The notes: a model not told the origin generated them from the sequence alone. A stretch of 64,000 nucleotides of DNA from Przewalskia tangutica (GCA_029844215.1 CM056727.1:22915450-22979449), one strand, 5' to 3'; shown: positions 13,322-26,342, numbered from the stretch's first letter. Made by a program: numbers and translations.

Positions 13322-13383
13322 ACTGGCCGTGCAGCTAGCGTGCACTGGCCGTGCAGCTAGCATGCACTGGCCGTGCGCCACAC
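13322..13383. repeat. 22-bp tandem repeat, about 2.7 copies
   Basis: The unit actggccgtgcagctagc + rtgc starts at 13322, 13344 and 13366; the third copy is cut short. Confidence 0.8.
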
Positions 13384-13842
13384 GGGCCTTCCCTGTGCAT
13401 TCTCTTTACGGATGTGTTGACTCAGTATTTTCGAAATTTAATGGTGACCTTCCTCAATATGCCTAGCACCATATTAAATCAGAGTTTCTGCACTAATTTT
13501 ATAGCCGATAAGGCCTTCATAAATCTATCAACATTCGAGGCAGGAGTTTTTTTATTAGGAGATAGTTCCAAAATTAAAGAGACTAAAGCTATTTGTACTT
13601 GGATTCACAACAGACCCCTAAATTGGCAGGAACGAGATCAGATTTTCCAAATACGTTCCAAGCAGGTTTATAGCCTAATTTAATCTCAGAAGAGGAAGAT
13701 AACTTTGAGCAAAGAACATTAAGCATAACTGGATCAAATATATACTAAAAAAGCAGTCTATTTTCATCAAATACAGTTATGTCAAACAGAGGATCTGCAA
13801 TTCTCGAGTTTTGCTGTCCAGCAATCCAACGGAACACAAACT

Positions 13843-13896
13843 TAGGGCAGCCTTAAGCTCCCACTATGCGCGGGTCCGGGGAAGGGCCGGAGCACG
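13843..13896 (-). mobile_element. SINE fragment (gggtccggggaagg type)
   Basis: 'agggcagcc', 'aagctcccactatgcgcgg' and 'gtccggggaagggccgga' match the SINE at 28491-28662 in reverse, 5'-truncated. Confidence 0.7.
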
Positions 13897-14346
13897 ACTT
13901 ATAGGATGGAATTTCTAAGGCTTCTCTATGCTCTCGATGCATTTAGAAGTGAATTCTGAATCCTATGAATCAATCATACAAATCTTTAGTGCTACCATTT
14001 TGCAGTTTAGCTACAATAACAAGTGATTACAGCTCCTGTGCCGAATAAGATTAATGAATGAATTCAGACTACATTAATCTCGATCTCACCGCCCTCGAGT
14101 TCCTAGGGAAGGAACTTAGGATAGAGAAGCAAAACTGTTGCATTAAATCGGTCAATCCAAGTTCACCTAATCAGGATTGTTTCGGCTAGAATCCATAATC
14201 TCGAGTAAATGCTTCAGAGGACACAAAATGCATCATAGTACAATTTTCGCAAAAGAAGCAAAAATTAGTCAAATAGCCCTCAGCCCTCCCCCAGCTCACC
14301 CCCCCCCCCCTCCAACCCAAAGAATCTCTGTGGAAAAAGGTACATA

Positions 14347-14466
14347 ACAACAACAACAACATACCCAACGTAATCACACAAGTGGAGTCTGGGGAGGGTA
14401 GGATGCACGCAGACCTTACCTCTACCTTTGCAGGGTAGAGAGGTTGTTTCCGATAGACCCTCGGCT
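14347..14466 (-). mobile_element. SINE of the gttgttgtt-tailed type
   Basis: It runs from a (caa)n tract through 'agtctggggagggtagga', 'gcagaccttacctctacc' and 'gttgtttccgatagaccctc', as at 63548-63670. No clear flanking duplication was found. Confidence 0.75.
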
Positions 14467-15653
14467 AGAAATGGAACCGCTGCAGGAATGTAGGAAAGAA
14501 AAAGAGACAACAAACTAGCAAATATACAAAACAAGTGTAGTAACCGATATTAAAGCACAAATAACAATGCAATAAAAACGGTGAACTATAACCAAGAATT
14601 TGGAATCAAAACAAAATCCTGCATTAGACAATAGCAGATTTAATACAAAAGATTCAACCTTTCATTACTCAAACTGTGATCACTAACTTAATATCATTCA
14701 ACCCTAAATTTACCACGTTTGCAGAGATAACGGTTTTAGTCAATATCCATTTATAACAGAATTCTTGAATATATAATATATGCATGAAAACTCAAACAGG
14801 AAAAACTGAAAACCCCAAAACTAAAAATAAAAAGCAGAGAAGCAATTGTATACCAAATTGTACCTTCTCTTTAATCAATGATTCTTGTACCATTCCAATA
14901 TTGCTAAATAAATTATTCAGACCTCAAATTTCACCAAATTAAATTCCAAAAAGAGAAGAAAAAAAAAAGATTGATCTTTTTTACTTGATTTTAATAAGGA
15001 GATAAAATCAATGGGTAAAAATCAAATCTTGGAAGACTTGGTAAATTTAAGAAAGAGTTAAAAATTACCTAAAAAATAATAAGAATACGGAACACCTGAC
15101 AAAATTCAATTTAATTAAAAAAAGATTTATTAGTTTCATGAACAAGAATAACGAATTGTGAATAAAAACAAAAAAAAATCCCCAAAAGGACACCAAAGTT
15201 TTTTTTTTTTTACTTTTATATATATATATTTCTTCATGGGTTTCAGTTTTTTCCACTAACCATACTACGTGATGTACATTACATTACATAACAAGAAAGC
15301 CTCAGACTGAAGAAAAGAATAACAAATTAAAAAAAGAAAAAGAATTACCTCAAAAATAACAGCTCCTTAATTCCTTGGTGGAGTTAATATTAAGTATTGA
15401 CCCTTCTTCATTTTAACTTATAGAACTATATTAGTAAATGTCTATCCTACTTTAATTTGGAAAAAGATTAAGAAATATATTCCTATTTTATTAGGACAGG
15501 AAATTATATTGTTACTTAAATGAAAAATAATGATGGGCTATTATAATCTTATGTAGATGAACTATATTATTAATTCAAAAAATACACAGATTATTCTATT
15601 TAAATTGTTAAAATGAGATTAAGAAGTAAAAAAATTATTATCTTTTTTTATTA

Positions 15654-15822
15654 CTCCCTGTTTCAATTAATGTGACACCATTAATACTTTTAAAATTTGT
15701 GGTCCAAGAATAAGCCTTAGGGATTTGTGTAATTGTCTCATATAGGTAAATTATTTCTAGGTGTCATTCTTTTGGGACAGACTAAAAGAAAAATGGTATC
15801 ACATAAATTGAGACAGACAGAG
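15654..15822. mobile_element. Stowaway-type MITE
   Basis: The left end is ctccctgtttcaattaatgt. The right end, read on the other strand, is ctctgtctgtctcaatttat, so the ends are inverted repeats of the ctccctctgtttca class. TA dinucleotides flank both ends (15652-15653 and 15823-15824). It is about 170 bp with no coding region. Confidence 0.8.
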
Positions 15823-15827
15823 TATAA

Positions 15828-16270
15828 GTCTCGTAAACGTTTCGTCTTATTGTAAACAACTCAAGGACTTGTCGGATCAATTTTGCAACGTGGGGCTCCT
15901 GTGAGCAATAGTCGTCTCGTCCTACAGATGGTTGCATGCCTGTCCGAGGCCTATAATGGCGTTGCTTCAATTCTTCGTCAAAGTAAGTAAGTAACCCCAT
16001 TCCGGAATTCTATCAAACCCGCTCCATGCTCACATTGGAAGAAACGGATTTGGCTAAAAAAGGCGACTATAAGGACTAGTCCCGTCGTCACGATGGCGTC
16101 CTCCACAAATTCTCAAGTTTTTAGTGATAATTCAGGCCAAAACCGTACTCAAGGTGGCGGCAAAAAATAATCGTAAAAATAACGAGAAAAATCGTGGCAG
16201 CAAACGAGGTGGTTCCGGCGGCAGTAACGACGACATCGAGCAAAATTCCTGCAGCAGTGGGCAAAGTTAA
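15828..16270 (+). pseudogene. Ty1/copia gag remnant
   Basis: In the forward direction, pieces read as copia gag (UBN2-type): SSYCKQLKDLSDQFCNVG, then RSMLTLEETDLAKKG, then MASSTNSQVFSDNSGQNRTQ with a Gly/Lys/Asn-rich stretch after it. The frame is broken by stops and shifts. It is bounded by the MITE on the left and the LTR of the minus-strand copia element on the right. No matching remainder was seen beyond 22706. It is in the opposite orientation to the neighbouring copia element, so it belongs to a different insertion. Confidence 0.65.
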
Positions 16271-16275
16271 CGGTT

Positions 16276-17062
16276 TGCTGAGTCGATTGATTTTCAATCT
16301 ATCCTTAAGATAATATTGCCCCATATATTCCTTCAACGGTTTGATGACAATTTATCTCCCAAGATAAAACAGCAATCAAACAAGTGAGCAAATGAGACTC
16401 AAGTGTTCGCTTAGGAAAGAAAGATCTTTGAGTGTATGGAAGATTGCAAGAGAAGGAGATAATTTTTGAATATGTGTTCTTCCATTGTGCCAATGACATC
16501 AATTTATAGTTGTGATCAAGGTGTCTTCTCAAATGGACAAGTAATGGCCTTCAATGTCATATAATGCCCTTTAATTTGAGGTTACAATTCAATCAAATAA
16601 TGATTGAATTCATGAGGCAAATAATGGAGAATTAATGCTCCAAAGTCAGCCCAAAAATCAGTTAAAACTCATCTCCAACGGTCACACTGGCACTGGAGCG
16701 CCGCGACGGCTAAGTTCCAGTAACCTTCAGTGATTTTTACTGTCGTCAGCGCCGCGGCTCAGGCATCAAGGCGTCGCGGCCCTTCACGCATTTCCCTGAC
16801 TCGTTACACCTTTTACACTTTGTACACTTCTTCCTTCATTTACCAACGTGAAACCATTGTCATTTGACCAATAACCGTCTATTATCTTATGTCTCAAACA
16901 TTTCATATACGTACCAATATCTCTTCCACTAAGAAAATTTACGATCCTTGGTACACAGTGTGTACGTGTGTGGAAACAACGTTTCCGATGTGTGGGGCCC
17001 CAATTGTTTGATTCATAGTTTAATAGGATTAACTTTATTTCACGTTTAATAAATTTCCAACA
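16276..17062 (-). repeat. 3' LTR of copia element 1
   Basis: 787 bp. On the minus strand it begins TGTTGGAAATTTATT and ends CGACTCAGCA. It contains a GC-rich island at about 16678-16790 (gcgccgcggctcaggcatc). Confidence 0.85.
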
Positions 17063-17684
17063 ATTCCCTCTTGGAAGAGATTTTGGCGCACGCTCATGGT
17101 GCATTTCCAGCAATCGTCTGACGGATCGATGTTGCATCTGGATAGGTAGTCGTAGCTTTGAACCTTCCATAGTAGAATACCATCAGACTTACTTACTGTG
17201 CGGTGAACGTGATGTCTTGAACCGTCAGTGTTTAGTATAAGCCAAGACAACGGTACCAACACAACACCTTTCCTTACTTTATCATTCTTTAAGGTTTGTC
17301 CGTCGTGGGTCGTGGACACTCTTGAATTTTAAGTGCGTTCATTTGAGGCGGTTTGTCCTTGCACTTAAATAGGTGGTCTCCTACAAGGTATCCTGCAATA
17401 CACCGCTACACAAGCGTTAGGAACCATTAAAAGTTTACCCAACCTAACCTCATCATTGATGATCATTAAAGATTTAGAAACTTAGTCTTTACCCCCTCCA
17501 CAGGTAGCACTTAATGTCTATCTCGGAAACGGCTTTGGATTCATGTTTCTAAGAAGAAATCATTATCCGAAGTGCTCTTTCTTCCTCCGAAACGCTCAAC
17601 TGAACCTTTACGATTTAGTTTTTCCATTGAACCTAATTTCTGGGATCTCCAGTCTGTAAGGTTGAGTATCCACCATATTAGTTC

Positions 17685-18026
17685 TTATTGATTAGGTTTT
17701 AAGCCTATTCCCCTAGACAGGCAGAACATCTGATCTTTACGTATGCCCTTCATCAAGGAATCTGCGATGTTTTCTTTAGATTTTACGTAATCAATGAAAA
17801 TAATACTCGTGGTGATCAGCTGCCTAACAGACTCATGTCTCCGTCGAATATGACGAGACTTGTCGTTGTACATAGAACTTTGTGCCCTTCCTAGAGCCGA
17901 CTGACTGTCGCAGTGGATCATTACAGAAGGCACGGATTTATCCCAACATTTGGCATCCTTTAAGAAACCATGAAGCCACTCATCTTCTTCTCCCGCTTTG
18001 TCTAAAGAGATAAACTCCGACTCCAT
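17685..18026 (-). pseudogene. copia element 1: RNase H
   Basis: Copia RNase H in the C-terminal part of the polyprotein. MESEFISLDKAGEEDEWL, MIHCDSQSALGRAQ and SRHIRRRHESVRQL are typical. It is separated from the RT part by a stop near 18030. Confidence 0.85.
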
Positions 18027-18032
18027 CGTGGA

Positions 18033-19616
18033 TCAGGCAATAAGTGTTTGCCTAGAGGATTTCCAAGACACAGCTCCACAACCAATTGTATAAATATATC
18101 CGCTGGTGGACTTGATATCCTCTATATCAGATATACAGTTTGCATCACTGTACCCCTCTAGTACTGTTGTATATCTCAAATATTGTAACCCGATATTTAG
18201 CGTGTATTTCAGGAATCGTAGTACCCGATTCAACACTTTACAGTGATCCTCACTCGGATTACAGATGAATCTAGCCAATTTATTGACTGCATAAGCGATA
18301 TCAGGTCGAGTGCAGTTTGTGATATACATCAGACTACCAATCACATGCGCATACCGCTCCTGGCGTACGGGCAGACCAAGATGTTTGTCAATATTTTGAC
18401 TTACATCCAGTGGTATCATTACCGGTGAACTGTCGTACATCCCAAATTTTTTCAGTACATCCTCGATGTAGTGAGATTGAGACAATACCAATCCGTCAGA
18501 TGTCTTAGAGATCTTGATCCCTAAGATGACATATGTGATACCCATATCTTTCATGTCAAAACATTATTTTAGCATGTTTTTAGTCTATAGGATTATCGTA
18601 GGACTGCTCCCAGAGATCAACATGTCGTCTACATAGAGACATATCATAATGAATGAATCGACATTTCCTTTCATGTAAACATATTTGTCACACTAATTAA
18701 TGGCAAACTCTTTCGATGGTAGAGTACTATCAAATTTCTCGTGTCATTGTTTATGGGCCTATTTCAGCACGTACAACGATTTGACAAGTCGACAAACTTT
18801 TGTCTGTTGTCCTGGAACCACATACCCCTCGGGTAGGTCCATATATATCTCTTCTTTCAAATTATCATTTAAGAAGGCTGTCTTAACATCCATTTGATAT
18901 ATTTCAAAATCCCGCAAAAAGGCGGCGATATCTATGAACATACGTATGGATGTCATTCTAGACACCGGTGAGTAGGTGTCAAAGTAATCAAGGCCCTCTT
19001 TTTTACGATAGCCCTTGACTACCAACCTAGCCTTGTACTTGTCGATAGATCCGTCTGCCTTTAACTTCCGTTTGAGGATCCACTTACAAACCAAAGGTTT
19101 GTGTCCTGGAGGAAGTTCATCCAACTCCCAGGTGTGATTGTGCAAGATGGATTCTATCTCACTTTCTATAACTTCTTTCCAGAGCGGTGCTTCTGGAGTT
19201 GACAACGCTTCGGCGATTGTCCGTGGTTCGTCCTGAACCAGATAAGCTTCAAAGTCTGGATCGAAGGACTTGTCCTTCCAAGCTATTTTGCTTCGTTTTG
19301 GTTCCATTTCTGAATCTGGCAAGTCCTGAGAATCCGGAACACTTGATCCCGGATAGTCAGCCACTTCAGAGTTCACTAGATCTGAACCGTTTAGATCTGG
19401 ACAGTCAATGACTCCTGGATCCTCAGAGGTTTGCTCATAACTTCGCTTGCGAGAGGTTATGTCTCTTTCCTTTCTAGAAAGTGAGTCTTCAAAGAAACTT
19501 GCGTTTCTTGATTCCATAATTGTACCTACATGAATGTCTGGTACATCCGACGACTTATGCCCTAGGAAACAATAAGCATTGTTGTTATTGACATATCCGA
19601 TGAATATGCAATCCAC
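18033..19616 (-). pseudogene. copia element 1: reverse transcriptase
   Basis: The N-terminal part is at 18759-19616: WKEVIESEIESILHNHTWEL, KARLVVKGYRKKEGLDYFDT, IYQMDVKTAFLNDNLKEEIY. The C-terminal part is at 18033-18554: MKDMGITYVILGIKISK, NCTRPDIAYAVNKLARF. The catalytic CLYVDDML motif is still encoded at about 18615-18640 but in another frame, so there is at least one frameshift between the two open segments. Confidence 0.88.
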
Positions 19617-19684
19617 AATCTTAGACCCAATTTTGACCTATTTTGACTTAGGTACTTCTACCTTAGCCAGACAACCCCACACCT

Positions 19685-20538
19685 TCAAGTATTTGTAGGT
19701 GGGTTTCTTTTTTTTCCATAGCTCGTATGGACTCTTGTCCTTACCCTTGTGTGAGACTCTATTAAGAATCTTATTCGCGGTAAGGACGACTTTTCCCCAC
19801 ATGTGTTGGGAAGGCCTGAATTGATGAGTAAATCATTCATCATTTCCTTTAACGTTCGGTTCTTGTGTTCAGCAGCACCATTTGATTGAGATGAGTAAGG
19901 AGCCGTCGTTTGATGAACTATACCCGATTGGGTACAAAATTCTTCAAAAGACGTTATATATTCTCCCCCTCTATCGCTACGGATTGTTTTAATTCGTCCG
20001 CTTAGTTGGTTCTCAACTTCAGTTATGTAGCGTTTGAACGCTTCAAAGGCTTCATCTTTACTTTTTAGTAAGTAAATGAACAATATCTTGTGCCATCATC
20101 TATGAAAGTCATAAAGTAATTGTTCCCCCCTCTAGTTTGAGCGAATTTCAAATCACATATATCAGTGTGTATGAGTTATAGAGGAGCGGTTTTCCTTTCG
20201 ACGGATCTAAAGGGACTCTTGGAAAGTTTTGCCTCTACGCACACCTCACACTTACGTTGAGGGTTTATGTCGATAGACGGCAATAATTTCAAATTTACCA
20301 ATCTTTGGATAGATTGATAGTTAACATGTCCTAACCTATGATGCCATAAATTAGAAGACTCAAGTAAATAAGTAGAAGGCTCAATTTTATTGATAGTTGA
20401 AGTAGAAGACATTACAGGTGCAACATTAAACTTCAAGAGGCCTTCACAGACGAAGCCCCTTCCTACAAAAGTTACGTTTTTAGTGATTACAAATTTATTG
20501 GCTTCTAACACTAGCCTAAAACCAGCATTCACCAACAA
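19685..20538 (-). pseudogene. copia element 1: GAG-pre-integrase and integrase
   Basis: 20176-20538 holds the HHCC zinc-binding region (LWHHRLGHVNYQSIQRL, CEVCVEAKLSKSPF). 19685-20083 holds the catalytic core part (IRSDRGGEYITSFEEFC, SQSNGAAEHKNRTLKEMM), including the second Asp and the Glu of DD(35)E. The stretch between 20083 and 20176, which should contain the first Asp, is out of frame. Confidence 0.85.
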
Positions 20539-20559
20539 AGGTCCGGAAATTAAATTTCT

Positions 20560-21861
20560 TCAAATTTCCGGGACATGCATCACTTCCTTCAGATTCAGCT
20601 CTTTTTCGGATGTCATCTTTAGGGTTACCTTTCCTACCCCTAGCACCTCTGACGAAGAATTGTTGCCTATGAACAACTTCTTATTTATGACTGGTGTATA
20701 TGTGGAGAAGGCGTCTTTATTGGAACAAATGTGATGGGTAGCACCCATGTCCAACCACCACTGCACCGGATTCTTAACGAGGTTAGTTTCAAGTACCACC
20801 ACTGAGAACTCCTCAATCATATCATCTAGAAGCGTGTCCTCGACGATGTTAGCCTTAGCCTTGCCTTTGGCATTCTCTTTATTCTCGTTTTTTAGCTTGC
20901 GGCAGTCCTTGACCATGTGACCAACTTTACCACAGTGATGGCAATTACCCTTAAACTTTTCAATTGTTTGGGACTTACCAACCTTCTGGAACTTTCGCTT
21001 CTTGCTTGGGTTCCCTTTGACTTCCGCCAGGTTTGCCTTAGCCTCAACGGGTTGTTTCCCCTTTGGCATGACCTTCTTATTATCCTCCTGGATCTGGAGT
21101 TTGATAATAAGTTCATTTAAGGTCATCTCTTTCGTTTTGAGTTTCAAGTAATTCATAAACTCGGTCCACGAGGGAGATAACTTCTCAATCAATGACCCAA
21201 CCAAGAATTGCTCGTTGGGCTTTAATCCTTCCAAGTCCAGGCGATGTAGAATCATTTGAAATTCCTGGACTTGGGATGACACACTTTTGTTGTCCACCAT
21301 CCTGAAATTTTCCAATGATGAACTTTTTGGCACCCGCATCTTGGGTGTTATACTTTTTCTACAATTTGTCCCACAATTCTTTGGCAGTCCCAACGGTGCA
21401 ATATACCATGTACAAAGGATCAGACAAACTATTCAGAATATAGTTCATGCACATGAAATCACTATGATTCAATGCATCGCGAACCATCTTCACGTCGTTA
21501 ACGATATGGATACATTGGCCCCCTCCCGCTATTTAATTTGGCTGAGGGTCCGTGTCTTCTCCAACTAGTGGAGGATCTTCGGTTAGGAAACGTGACATTC
21601 CCATAACCGTCATGAAGAACAACATCTTTTGCTGCCATCTCTTGAACTGTGCACCATGAACTTCTCGGGGCGTTCATGGTGAAATCCAGCGAGCGTTGAA
21701 GCAGTGGCGCTCCCTTGAGTAGGAGCAAAGACGTTCACATCAGAGGGGTTGACACTAGTTGTGCCAAAAGCAGTGGTATTGCCTTGAGCAGTGGTGCTAA
21801 AGGCAATGGTGTTATTTTCAGCGTTGAAATGATCTTGTCCAGTCATGTTGTTGTTGAACAA
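20560..21861 (-). pseudogene. copia element 1: gag and protease
   Basis: The gag start MTGQDHFNAENNT lies near 21846 and reads to HHERPEKF before a break near 21610. 20560-21393 continues with gag, the zinc knuckle CHHCGKVGHMVKDC (CX2CX4HX4C) and the protease start. The protease active site reads LDMGATHHIC instead of the usual LD(T/S)GA, so the residue after the catalytic Asp has changed and activity is unlikely. Confidence 0.85.
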
Positions 21862-21969
21862 CGAATATTATCTTAAGTCTGTGAGTAAAATGTGTGGTAA
21901 CAAGAAAATGAGAATGAGAACAACAACAACAAAGAGGGTGAAATCTGAAAATAAACAAAAGAGATGGCT

Positions 21970-22706
21970 TGCTGAGTCGATTGATTTTCAATCTATCCTT
22001 AAGATAATATTGCCTCGTATATTCCTTTAACGGTTTGATGAGAACTTATCTCCCAAGATAAAACAACAATCAAACAAGTGAGCAAAGGAGACTCAAGTGT
22101 TCGCTTAGGAAAGAAAGATCTTTGAGTGTATGAAAGATTGCAAGAGAGGAAGATAATTTCTGAATGTGTGTTCTTCCATTGTGCCAATGGCATCAATTTA
22201 TAGTTGTGATCAATGTGTCTTCTCAAATGGCCAAGTAATGACCTTCAATGCCATATAATGCCCTTTAATTTGAGGTTACAATTCAGCCAAATAATAGTTG
22301 AATTCATGAGACAAATAATGGAGAATTAATGCTGCAAAGTCAGCCCAAAATCGATTAAAACTCGCTTCAATCTGGCCACACCGCATCGAGCGCCGCGTCC
22401 TTCGGAAGGTATCGGGCGCTCACTCGATCACCGAGCCGAGGCGTCGCGCTTCTTCGGAATGCCGCGCGCCTAAGTTCCAGTAACCTTCAGTGATTTTTAC
22501 CGTCGTTAGCGGCGCTGCCCTCCGGAAAGGCGGCGGTGCTTCAAGCGTCGCGGCTCAGGCATCAAGGCGTCGCGGCCCTTCACACATTTTCCTGACTCGT
22601 TACACCTTTTACACTTTGTACACTTTTTCTTTCATTCACCAATGTGAAACCATTATCATTTGTCCAATAATCGTTTATTATCTTATGTCAAATCTCATAT
22701 ACATTA
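21970..22706 (-). repeat. Truncated 5' LTR of copia element 1
   Basis: It matches the 3' LTR from tgctgagtcgattgatttt up to about 22706, then diverges; the outer part of the LTR is missing. Its GC-rich island (about 22378-22580) has roughly 100 bp of extra sequence compared with the 3' LTR, including the palindrome ccttcggaagg. Confidence 0.82.
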
Positions 22707-23642
22707 TTTGTTTTTTCATAAGAAAACTAAAACATTTAATTTTGGACGGAGAAGGTTTATCTTTGTATAGTTTTACGCTATATGCTAATCTTAAAAGTCG
22801 GAACATCTTTTTTTACTTCTAAATTATTGTAAAACATATATACAAATTATAACTCCTAAACGTTTAAGTTTTGAGTAGTTATCACAATAGATAGTAATGT
22901 ATGGATATGATTTCTCTATATTTAATTAAAGATTTCCTATTCAAGCATTGAGTATGAAAAAAATCTTATAAAAAACACGTTCTCATTTAAAAAGTTTTAC
23001 GCAATACTAATACGAATTAATTGTGGTTTTAATGCTGATGAATATGGTGAATAAAAGGTTTAGAGATGTTGGAAAATATGAACTTTCAAATATAGACCCA
23101 ACCGAAGCGAGAGCCACTAAAATAAAGGGTAAACTAGTCATTAAGGTACAAGTACTGATGCACGAAATAGAACAAGTACAATATAAAAGTTTAGTATTGG
23201 AAGTGAACCCACGTACGCACACGGTTTGTGACAGGAATTGACCAATGGGTCATGTACAAGTGGGGCCAATTTTCAGTGGGCCCATTTTGGAACACTTGGT
23301 TGTGATTACGTGGCTTGTTTAAGTCCCATTTAAGTGCAAAGAGCTGTACTTTGTTTTTTCTGGAATTAAATTTAGTTGCCAATTTAAGTACAATGTTGTC
23401 TGTCAAAAAATAAAAAGTGAGCACCATGGTGCAAATATGACGTCGTCAGTAGTCACAGCAACTTGCCAGTATTTAATTAATTATTATATGTACGGTGTAC
23501 CTATAATTTAATTTTGTACAATTTCTCTCGATTGTATTTCATTTTTTTCGATAGAATTATCTGTGAGTGGTGATGTAAAAAAGGGAAAAACAACAACGAT
23601 AACTATTTGTTAAAAATATGGAAATGATCAAATATGAGGGCT
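22707..23642. other. Spacer between two copia LTRs
   Basis: AT-rich, no gene recognised. Short open frames at about 23023-23241 have no family features. Confidence 0.4.
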
Positions 23643-24510
23643 TGCTGAGTCGACTAAATTCATGATCTATCCTTAAGATAATATTGTTTCGTATATCATT
23701 TCAACGGTTGTAATGACAAGTTATCTTTCAAGATAAAACATCAATCAAACAAATGAGCAAAGAGAACTCAAGTGTTTGTTTTGGAAGAAAGATCTTTGAG
23801 TGTTTGTGATTGCAAGAGAGGAAGAATACTTTCAGAAATGTATTGTGTCAAGTGTGTTTTGCAAATGAGTCAAATGCCTCATTTTATAGTGTTGAGAAGA
23901 AGACCCTCCAACTAGCCAATTTATGGCTTTGAATGACCAAGTAATGGCCATTAGTATGGAGTTACAATTCAGTCAAGTAATGGCTAAATTCAAGAGCAGA
24001 ATAATGGGGAGTTAGTCCTCCAAAGTCAGCTCAAACGTCAGTTTTTATTCTTCTCCAACGGATTGAAAACGGGCACAACGCCGCGACTCCAAAACTTCAG
24101 AGGCACAGCGCCGCGGCCCTGCAGAGTGGCGTTGTGGCGCCGAAACTTCAGAGACTTGGCGCCGCGGCCCTGCATGAAGGCGTTGTGGCGCTCCAGCACC
24201 ACGATCCTTGCCACTGCGGCCCTATCAGGCCGCGATGATTCATGACTCGTTTCATCTTTTAACACATTGTACACTTCTTCCTTCATTTACCAACGTGAAA
24301 CCAACGTCATTTGGCCAATAACTGTCTACTACCTTACGTCTCAAAACAATTCGTATACGTATCAATATCTCTTTCACTAAGGAAATTACGATCCTTGGCA
24401 CTATGTGTGCACGTGTGTGGAAACAAGATTTCCTACGTGCGGACCCCAATTATTCGAGTCATAATTAATACGATTAACTTTATTTCAGGTGTAATAATTA
24501 TTTCCTAACA
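23643..24510 (-). mobile_element. Additional LTR of the copia element 1 family
   Basis: 868 bp. On the minus strand it starts TGTTAGGAAATAATTATT and ends CGACTCAGCA, with the same body as the two LTRs above. A GC-rich island at about 24075-24240 carries gcgccgcggccctgca twice. No 5-bp duplication was found (gggct before, ttatc after). It is a solo LTR whose flanks changed, or the remnant of a second element. Confidence 0.8.
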
Positions 24511-25140
24511 TTATCTTCCTTGTACTTTCCTCATGAATTGCATTTCCTTTTTAGCAAATGCATTCTTAAGATGTCGTACATCAGATAGCTCCACCTCATA
24601 GAAGATAGGTAAAATAATTGACCCAAATCTTGGACCAAAAAAATTTACCCCAAACCTCCCCCGATATTTTACATTTCATACAATTTCATTCATGAGACAC
24701 ATAATTTATGGAGAGAACAAGATAACAAATTGATATGCTGGATGTTGGTGTTACAATGGATGTATGAGAATAGTTTATAACTATCACTAGTGCTTAGAAA
24801 GGATAATCAATTACAATTTCAATACAATAGGCTTGAAGCCTAACATCAGTTGTCACAACATCAATAAGTGTTGATGATGTTTAAGTCATTGAAGATGGGC
24901 GGACCCAACCTCTACCAAAGGCAAATTTCCAACATTGGGTCATGACCTGATTATAAGAATTTCTTCACCATCATCAATATATACAAATTACAAATATTTA
25001 TATTCAGATCAAAGCCAATACGAAAACTTCATTACAATGGTACAAGTAAATGCATTAAGCTGGCAAAAGCCAAACACAAAGTACAACACCCAAAGACCAT
25101 ATATCGAAAGATTGTTATGAAATGACAATGAGTTTCTTGA
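24511..25140. other. Intergenic and CASP-like gene 3' flank
   Basis: No coding region seen. The part next to 25140 should be the 3' UTR of the CASP-like gene. Confidence 0.4.
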
Positions 25141-26342
25141 TCAAGGAATAATGGCACAATTTCCAGAATTTTGGACTTTTTTAAGCTTAATTATATTAAT
25201 GGCAGTTGTAATGATCATAAGGAGCAAACCAATGAAAGAAACAATTATAGCTCCTTCACCATGGCTACAAAATGTATCAAATTTGTCACAGATTTTGTTC
25301 CATCTTGCATGAGAGTTCCCATCTCTACCTAGCTGTCCCATAAAAGCTGCTGAACTTGCTCCACCAGAGATTAGTGCCACATTTATCTACCACACACAAG
25401 AGATTAATCCAATTAAAATATATATTTTAAAAAATGAGTAATTAATTAGTGGTTAACTAATTGATTAATTACCATGTCTAGGATTCCAATCACATAAAAT
25501 CGTAGTCCCTTGTAATCGTATTTGCTTCCAATAAAACAAGTTGCTAGCATGAGCAGGTTATGGAGACTGCATAGTCCATTTGCTATCACAAAGAACCTGC
25601 ATCCACAAATTAAAGTGTCATCGCCTTGACTATACTATTTTGTTTTGCAATCTGAGCAATTGATCCCAGATTTTTAGCCCTTTTTCGTACTTAGAGAATC
25701 AGATTTTGTTTCGTCTCATTTATAAACTACCCATTATGCAGCCTCCTCCCATGCATCCAAGGGTGTGACCTAGTGGTCAATGAAGTAGAAGAAAAAAATA
25801 TTAGGTGATTTAGACTTGAACAGAGTTACCTTGTGCCTGTGCTAGTAGGAGGTAGCAAAACATCACGATTATCAAAAAAAAATTATGTAGCCCTCTCCCT
25901 CAAAATCTTTGCCACAAAATTAAATACTCTTACTTATGATATGTCACTTTTCACAAACTCAATCATGATTCGCTTAATTATATACTATCAAGTAGATTTT
26001 TAAACTAACTGTTTTTTCTTTGAGTAGAAAGATTAGAAACTTATCAACAGAAAGGAGTAAGATACAATAATAATTATGAGAAAAAGCTTACACAAAAGCT
26101 GGAGTGTGCTGGAACTTAGCATTGAGGGTGGCTTGAATAGGAGTGGTACCAATAGTCGCAACAACAAAAGTTTTTTCTTGCTTATTTAGTGCCATAACCA
26201 ATGTTGCCGAAACTGTTGCACCAAATACCAATAGCCTCAACAATGGCATCACCCATTTACAATAATCCTTAGGCTTAGTAATGTTATTTTCCCCAACTGC
26301 AGCAGCCACAGCTGGTTTTTGTCCATTTCCTTCTTGAGCCAT
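25141..26342 (-). CDS. CASP-like protein (CASPL1 type), four-transmembrane
   Basis: CASP-like proteins are plasma-membrane proteins of the MARVEL-like superfamily. True CASPs scaffold the Casparian strip; most CASPL roles are unknown. Exons are 26092-26342, 25473-25596 and 25141-25386, with consensus splice sites, joining in frame to 206 aa. The N-terminus is cytoplasmic and polar. Predicted membrane helices are at about 31-53 (with R36 in MPLLRLLVF), 81-104, 114-141 (with D124 in GILDM) and 170-192. The Arg in helix 1 and Asp in helix 3 are the family's conserved charged pair. The motifs QHTPAFVFFVIANG, SLHNLLMLA, GGASSAAFM and HARWNKICDKF are typical of subfamily 1. The membership letter is not resolved. 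The frame is intact. Confidence 0.92.

Larger units (their letters stand above)
13384..15653. other. Upstream region of the JMJ gene
   Basis: AT-rich and without a credible coding exon. It holds two SINE remnants (13843-13896 and 14347-14466), a C12 run at about 14299-14311 and a long poly-T/poly-A segment near 15200. The leader exon or exons and promoter of the JMJ gene should lie here, but I cannot place a TATA box or start site with confidence. Confidence 0.4.
16276..22706 (-). mobile_element. Degenerate Ty1/copia retrotransposon, element 1
   Basis: Order on the minus strand is 5' LTR (22706-21970, outer end lost), gag, zinc knuckle and protease, GAG-pre-integrase, integrase, reverse transcriptase, RNase H, 3' LTR (17062-16276). 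This order, with integrase before RT, defines Ty1/copia. A purine-rich tract (caagagggaat) sits just before the 3' LTR, which starts TGTTGGAAATT. Stops and frameshifts split the polyprotein into at least seven open segments, so it is dead. The 5' LTR loses homology near 22706, so no target-site duplication can be tested. Confidence 0.92.

Noticed and set aside
23643..24510. The third copia LTR as the true 5' LTR of element 1
   Set aside because: The LTR copy directly next to gag is at 21970-22706; the third copy is separated from it by over 900 bp of unrelated sequence.
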